Shown in pieces: positions 6,731 to 9,042 of a DNA stretch of 9,042 nucleotides. How positions within the stretch are numbered: position 1 is the first letter of the stretch; every line of letters starts with the position of its first letter. Both the position numbers and the translations under genes were made by a program. This stretch comes from Candidatus Methanofastidiosum methylothiophilum. Its GTDB lineage: Archaea; Methanobacteriota_B; Thermococci; Methanofastidiosales; Methanofastidiosaceae. Under the pieces are notes generated by a model. That model made no database searches, was not told the origin of the DNA, and saw nothing but the letters and a program-made list of their open reading frames with translations. The stretch lies in assembly GCA_001587675.1 (NCBI GenBank), contig LNGD01000064.1:1-9042 (forward strand). Reading direction: 5' to 3'.

Positions 6731-6737
6731 ACTCCTC
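6731..6737 (-). promoter_or_regulatory. Shine-Dalgarno of the CoM methyltransferase gene
   Basis: GGAGGAG on the minus strand ends 3 bases before ATG 6727 (GGAG core 6 bases away). It is one of the strongest ribosome-binding sites in the window and fixes the start. Confidence 0.7.
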
Positions 6738-6740
6738 CAA

Positions 6741-6766
6741 CTAAAAATAAAAATAAAATAAAAAAG
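6741..6766 (-). terminator. T-rich intercistronic tract, possible partial terminator inside the operon
   Basis: Between the two UroD-fold genes the minus strand is almost pure T with runs of four to six (TTTTTTATTTTATTTTTATT and on). Archaeal polymerase can terminate at such tracts without a hairpin. The strong Shine-Dalgarno immediately after it shows that the next gene is still expressed, so any termination is probably partial. Confidence 0.35.
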
Positions 6767-6768
6767 TT

Positions 6769-7839
6769 TTATTTGTAAACACCAAACTGTCTCGCTGCAT
6801 CAAGAAATGCCATAGGTTTAATTGGTTCGGCCAATGGTGGGAATTCACAACCAGGAGCCAACATATATCCTCTTGGATTGTCCATACCTTGTTCAATGTT
6901 TTCTTTACACAATTGAACCACTTCTTGATATGATTTTGTCTGTATTGATGGTGGGTCTACATTCCCTCCAATTATATCATGGCTACCAAATTTTTCAATT
7001 TGAGTTTTAATTGGGGTTTCAGGGCCAAAAATCCAAGCATATATCCCCTTCCAGTTAAATGATTCCCTCAATTTTATATAGTAGGGTATGTTAAGATTTT
7101 GGTCAGCACAAGGATGCATTAAGGTAACAGGTATGTCTAATTCTCTTATTTTTTTATGAACCTTCATCATGTAGGGAAATGCAAATTCTTCAAATTTCTG
7201 TGGCGATATAACTGTATTTGCTTCTACAGGACCTCCATCAAAGACAACACATTTTTCTGGGCCGTACCTATTAGCAAAATACTCTATTTGATTGATATAC
7301 ATCTGGGCTACTTTATCCAATAAAGCATGTGCTGATTTAGGTTCAGTTTTTGTCCACTTTAAAAACTTTGAAGTATCGGCAACAACTGCAGCGGCTGTGA
7401 AGACACTTCCCCCTTGAAACATTGCAGGCATACCCATTTCAACACATCGGTCACAGAGTTTTTGTGCTTCAACATATCCTCCAATAGGTTTATCTGAATC
7501 TGGTACTTCTAGTTTATCTATATCTCCAATTTCCATTACAGGATGTTCAATAACATAAGGGGCGCTATGACCTTCACCATATGGAAATCCAATTTTCCCT
7601 CCAAATTCCCATGGGCCACATGAAGCATATCCATACATTGGGGTTGCCTCATATCCATATAGTCTCATGCACATAAATTGAGCTTCAAAACATTTATTTC
7701 CATCTGCATAAAAATCCCCTAAAGGCATACCTAATATTTTAGCAGAAAATCCTAAAATAAAAGGAACTACTGGCACTCTATCGGGCTTTTCACCCATTAA
7801 TACTGCATGGAATCTTTCCGGGGGAGACATTTTATCCAT
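6769..7839 (-). CDS. UroD-family corrinoid methyltransferase, probable substrate-specific (B-type) component
   Basis: A 356-residue UroD-fold (TIM-barrel) methyltransferase, inferred to take a methyl group from a small methylated compound and pass it to the corrinoid protein encoded next door. Numbered from ATG 7839 it shows PPERFHAVLMGEKPDRVPVV near the start, EFGGKIGFPYGEG (78-90), VVFDGGPVEANTVISP, and a zinc signature H242 and C244 (LMHPCAD) with C331 (APGCEFPP), equivalent to the ligands of MtaA. The presence of a second, closer MtaA homologue in the same operon suggests a separate role here; methyl-thiol and methoxy-compound methyltransferases also use this fold. The frame opens at GTG 7848, overlapping the corrinoid gene's TGA as GTGA; I prefer ATG 7839 because GGAG ends only one base before that GTG but 10 before the ATG. 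The substrate is unknown. Confidence 0.85.
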   Translation of the reverse strand: MDKMSPPERFHAVLMGEKPDRVPVVPFILGFSAKILGMPLGDFYADGNKCFEAQFMCMRLYGYEATPMYGYASCGPWEFGGKIGFPYGEGHSAPYVIEHPVMEIGDIDKLEVPDSDKPIGGYVEAQKLCDRCVEMGMPAMFQGGSVFTAAAVVADTSKFLKWTKTEPKSAHALLDKVAQMYINQIEYFANRYGPEKCVVFDGGPVEANTVISPQKFEEFAFPYMMKVHKKIRELDIPVTLMHPCADQNLNIPYYIKLRESFNWKGIYAWIFGPETPIKTQIEKFGSHDIIGGNVDPPSIQTKSYQEVVQLCKENIEQGMDNPRGYMLAPGCEFPPLAEPIKPMAFLDAARQFGVYK

Positions 7840-7844
7840 TTTTT

Positions 7845-8489
7845 TCACGCTCCAATTAAGCTTTTAGCTATCTTTACTGCTTCAACAGCATCTTTCCCAT
7901 ATCCATCGGCACCTATTTTTTTTGCAAAATCAGCATTTATAGGAGCTCCTCCAACAATAACTTTGGCTTTATGGTTCTTTGCTTTAAGCTGTTTTATGAC
8001 TGGTTCCATATACAGCATACTGGTAGTCATCAAAGCTGAAATTGTAACAAGCTCAGCGTCTTCTTCTTCGGCTTTCTTAACGAATGTATCAACAGGAACA
8101 TCCTTTCCAACATCTATTAAGATGAAACCCGCCACTTCAAGCATCATTTTTACTAAATTTTTACCTATGTCGTGTATATCCCCTTGTGCAACACCTATGA
8201 TCACTTTAGCAGGTTTTTTTGCAGAGCTATCGACCTTTAGATGTGGTTTTAATATATCAATCGCTGCATACATTGCGTCGGCCGATAGCAATATTTCTGG
8301 TACAAACATTTCTTTACATTCGTAGAGGTCACTTACTTTTGCCATTCCTTTATTACAACCTTGCATCAAGGCTTCATATGGGTCTATTCCCATTTCCAAA
8401 GACTTTTTTGCCAGTTCTTCACTTTTACTTTCATCCCCGTCTACTACAGCTTTGGCTAGACCTTCAAATATTTCTTCTTTAGATACCAT
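7845..8489 (-). CDS. Corrinoid protein of a methyltransferase system (MtbC/MttC type)
   Basis: A 214-residue cobamide-binding methyl carrier that shuttles the methyl group between the two UroD-fold methyltransferases. Residues 1-90 form the helical cap domain (IFEGLAKAVVDGDE, NKGMAKVSDLYECKEMFVPEILLSADAM). Residues 91-214 form the Rossmann-like B12 domain: GDIHDIGKN (103-111) is the DxHxxG motif with H106 as lower axial cobalt ligand, S151 in SALMTTSM, and GGAPI (180-184) contacting the nucleotide tail. The length is standard. ATG 8489 is preceded by AGGTG (8499-8495) at 5 bases. It is the first gene of the operon and overlaps or abuts the following methyltransferase, implying coupled synthesis. 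The paralogue class (methylamine, thiol, methoxy) cannot be read from the sequence. Confidence 0.95.
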   Translation of the reverse strand: MVSKEEIFEGLAKAVVDGDESKSEELAKKSLEMGIDPYEALMQGCNKGMAKVSDLYECKEMFVPEILLSADAMYAAIDILKPHLKVDSSAKKPAKVIIGVAQGDIHDIGKNLVKMMLEVAGFILIDVGKDVPVDTFVKKAEEEDAELVTISALMTTSMLYMEPVIKQLKAKNHKAKVIVGGAPINADFAKKIGADGYGKDAVEAVKIAKSLIGA

Positions 8490-8494
8490 AATAA

Positions 8495-8499
8495 CACCT
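8495..8499 (-). promoter_or_regulatory. Shine-Dalgarno of the corrinoid protein gene
   Basis: AGGTG on the minus strand lies 5 bases before ATG 8489 and pairs with the archaeal 16S tail. With the TATA box at 8540-8547 this implies a short leader of about 28 bases, unlike the leaderless genes nearby. Confidence 0.55.
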
Positions 8500-8539
8500 A
8501 AATTTTAAAATATTATTCGGTTAAATTAGAATTCCCTAA

Positions 8540-8547
8540 CTTATATA
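8540..8547 (-). promoter_or_regulatory. TATA box of the methyl-transfer operon
   Basis: TATATAAG on the minus strand is a near-consensus archaeal TATA box. Transcription would begin about 25 bases downstream, near 8518, leaving a leader of roughly 28 bases with a Shine-Dalgarno. The inverted repeat at 8555-8575 lies directly upstream, next to the BRE position. Confidence 0.6.
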
Positions 8548-8554
8548 GTTATTT

Positions 8555-8575
8555 ATGGATGGCCAAGCCATCCAT
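8555..8575. repeat. Perfect inverted repeat, 9-base arms around 3 bases: candidate operator
   Basis: ATGGATGGC (8555-8563) and its exact reverse complement GCCATCCAT (8567-8575) flank CAA. The palindrome lies 8 bases upstream of the operon TATA box and about 20 bases upstream of the TATA box of the divergent Toprim gene. Its GC content stands out in an otherwise AT-rich spacer. The position suggests a dimeric regulator binding next to TFB; in DNA of this composition such a perfect match is unlikely to be chance. It could also form a hairpin in RNA, but no transcript is expected here. Confidence 0.55.
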
Positions 8576-8591
8576 TGAACAATTGCTAAAT

Positions 8592-8600
8592 AATATAAAT
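8592..8600 (+). promoter_or_regulatory. TATA box, leaderless promoter of the Toprim gene
   Basis: AATATAAAT is centred 25 bases upstream of GTG 8621, exactly where a leaderless start would place it. There is no Shine-Dalgarno before the GTG. Confidence 0.55.
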
Positions 8601-8620
8601 AATAAATTGACATCTATATT

Positions 8621-9019
8621 GTGTCTATATCGGAAGATATCGAAAATGCCTTAGAAATAATAAAAAAGTTAAAAGATGAAGATGGGGTAATCCTAGTTGA
8701 GGGTCAAAAAGATATTGATTCTTTAATAAATCTGGGAATTAAAAATAGAATTGTTCCAGTTTCTCAGTATAACATTTTTGATATTATTGACATTATATCT
8801 GAAAAAGAGGTAATAATATTAACTGATTTTGATAAAAAAGGGACTTATCTTTTCAAAAGGTATGTTAAAGAGCTTCAGTCTTCTGGTAAAAAAGTAATTA
8901 CAATTTATTATCGTGACCTTAAGAGATATCTAAAGAAATATATCACCGGAATTGAGCAAATATACCCTTTTCTTAAGAGAAGAGATTTAATATATAATAA
9001 TGAAGACTTAATTTTTTAA
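8621..9019 (+). CDS. Stand-alone small Toprim-domain protein (primase-like / RNase M5-like)
   Basis: A 132-residue protein made almost entirely of one Toprim domain, the metal-dependent nucleotidyl-transfer or hydrolysis fold of topoisomerases, DnaG primases and RNase M5. The conserved glutamate is E27 in VILVEGQKDIDSL, and the acidic pair is D69/D71 in IILTDFDKKG. A basic C-terminal half (YVKELQSSGKK, RDLKRYLKKY, FLKRR) could bind nucleic acid. Small archaeal Toprim proteins of this size (UPF0292-like, as I recall) have no settled function. The start is GTG 8621, supported by a TATA box 25 bases upstream; no other start fits. It is divergent from the methyl-transfer operon and convergent with a tRNA whose 3' end is 10 bases past the stop codon. 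Confidence 0.85.
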   Translation: MSISEDIENALEIIKKLKDEDGVILVEGQKDIDSLINLGIKNRIVPVSQYNIFDIIDIISEKEVIILTDFDKKGTYLFKRYVKELQSSGKKVITIYYRDLKRYLKKYITGIEQIYPFLKRRDLIYNNEDLIF

Positions 9020-9020
9020 T

Positions 9021-9029
9021 AAAAAGAAG
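9021..9029 (-). terminator. T-rich terminator after the partial tRNA
   Basis: Directly after the discriminator base of the partial tRNA the minus strand reads CTTCTTTTT, a typical archaeal T-run terminator. Confidence 0.4.
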
Positions 9030-9042
9030 TGCGGTCGCCGGG
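9030..9042 (-). tRNA. 3' end of a tRNA, cut by the window edge
   Basis: On the minus strand the last bases read CCCGG (3' side of a T stem), then CGACCGC (3' side of an acceptor stem) and A as discriminator. CCCGG is the same T-stem strand as in tRNA-Arg of this window, and a T run follows. No CCA is encoded, unlike tRNA-Arg. The predicted 5' end beyond the edge is GCGGTCG. The identity cannot be told from 13 bases. Confidence 0.6.

Noticed and set aside
7807..8325. Plus-strand open frame of 172 codons opposite the corrinoid protein and B-type methyltransferase
   Set aside because: It is antisense to two firmly identified genes, has a low-complexity Phe/Ala/Ser-rich composition and no promoter or ribosome-binding site.
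8555..8575. Inverted repeat as a rho-independent type terminator or riboswitch
   Set aside because: It has no T run after either arm and lies upstream of both predicted transcription starts, so an operator role fits better.
1..9042. CRISPR array, insertion sequence or integrase-type mobile element
   Set aside because: I see no regularly spaced direct repeats, transposase or integrase motifs, and no terminal repeats flanking the operon.

Overview
The window looks like part of an AT-rich euryarchaeal, probably methanogen, genome. The evidence is archaeal TATA boxes placed 24-26 bases ahead of leaderless start codons, an XPD-type Fe-S helicase, a compact CCA-encoding tRNA-Arg, and a corrinoid methyl-transfer operon with a coenzyme M methylase of the MtaA/MtbA type. 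A low-GC methyl-reducing lineage such as Methanofastidiosales (WSA2) would fit, but this is inference: no marker here fixes the taxon.

Layout. Positions 1-814 (minus) hold the N-terminal half of an XPD/Rad3 helicase that runs off the left edge. It is divergent from an ornithine cyclodeaminase/alanine dehydrogenase family gene (886-1845, plus), and the two genes have back-to-back promoters. A tRNA-Arg(GCG) lies on the minus strand (1851-1926), only 5 bases from the end of that gene. A small acidic protein of unknown function follows (1990-2268, plus). From 8489 down to 2351 everything is on the minus strand: corrinoid protein, UroD-type methyltransferase, MtaA/MtbA-like coenzyme M methyltransferase, RACE-type corrinoid reactivase, and then a secreted five-bladed beta-propeller protein with its own TATA box. 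A stand-alone Toprim protein (8621-9019, plus) is divergent from the operon. The last 13 bases are the 3' end of a second tRNA on the minus strand.

How the genes work together. The first four operon genes form a self-contained methyl-transfer system. The first UroD-fold protein (a B-type component, by inference) would move a methyl group from an unidentified methylated substrate to the Co(I) cobamide of the small corrinoid protein. The second UroD-fold protein (A-type) would move it to coenzyme M for methanogenesis. The [2Fe-2S]/ASKHA protein would rescue corrinoid oxidised to Co(II). There is no sign of pyrrolysine-type methylamine methyltransferases or of MtaB, so the substrate is open; methylated thiols and methoxylated compounds are candidates.

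Points most worth a second look: the B-type protein keeps the same His-x-Cys...Cys zinc signature as the CoM methylase; the reactivase appears to lack a canonical start codon where its ferredoxin domain begins (an AUA start sits behind a strong Shine-Dalgarno); and a perfect 9-3-9 inverted repeat lies immediately upstream of the operon TATA box.
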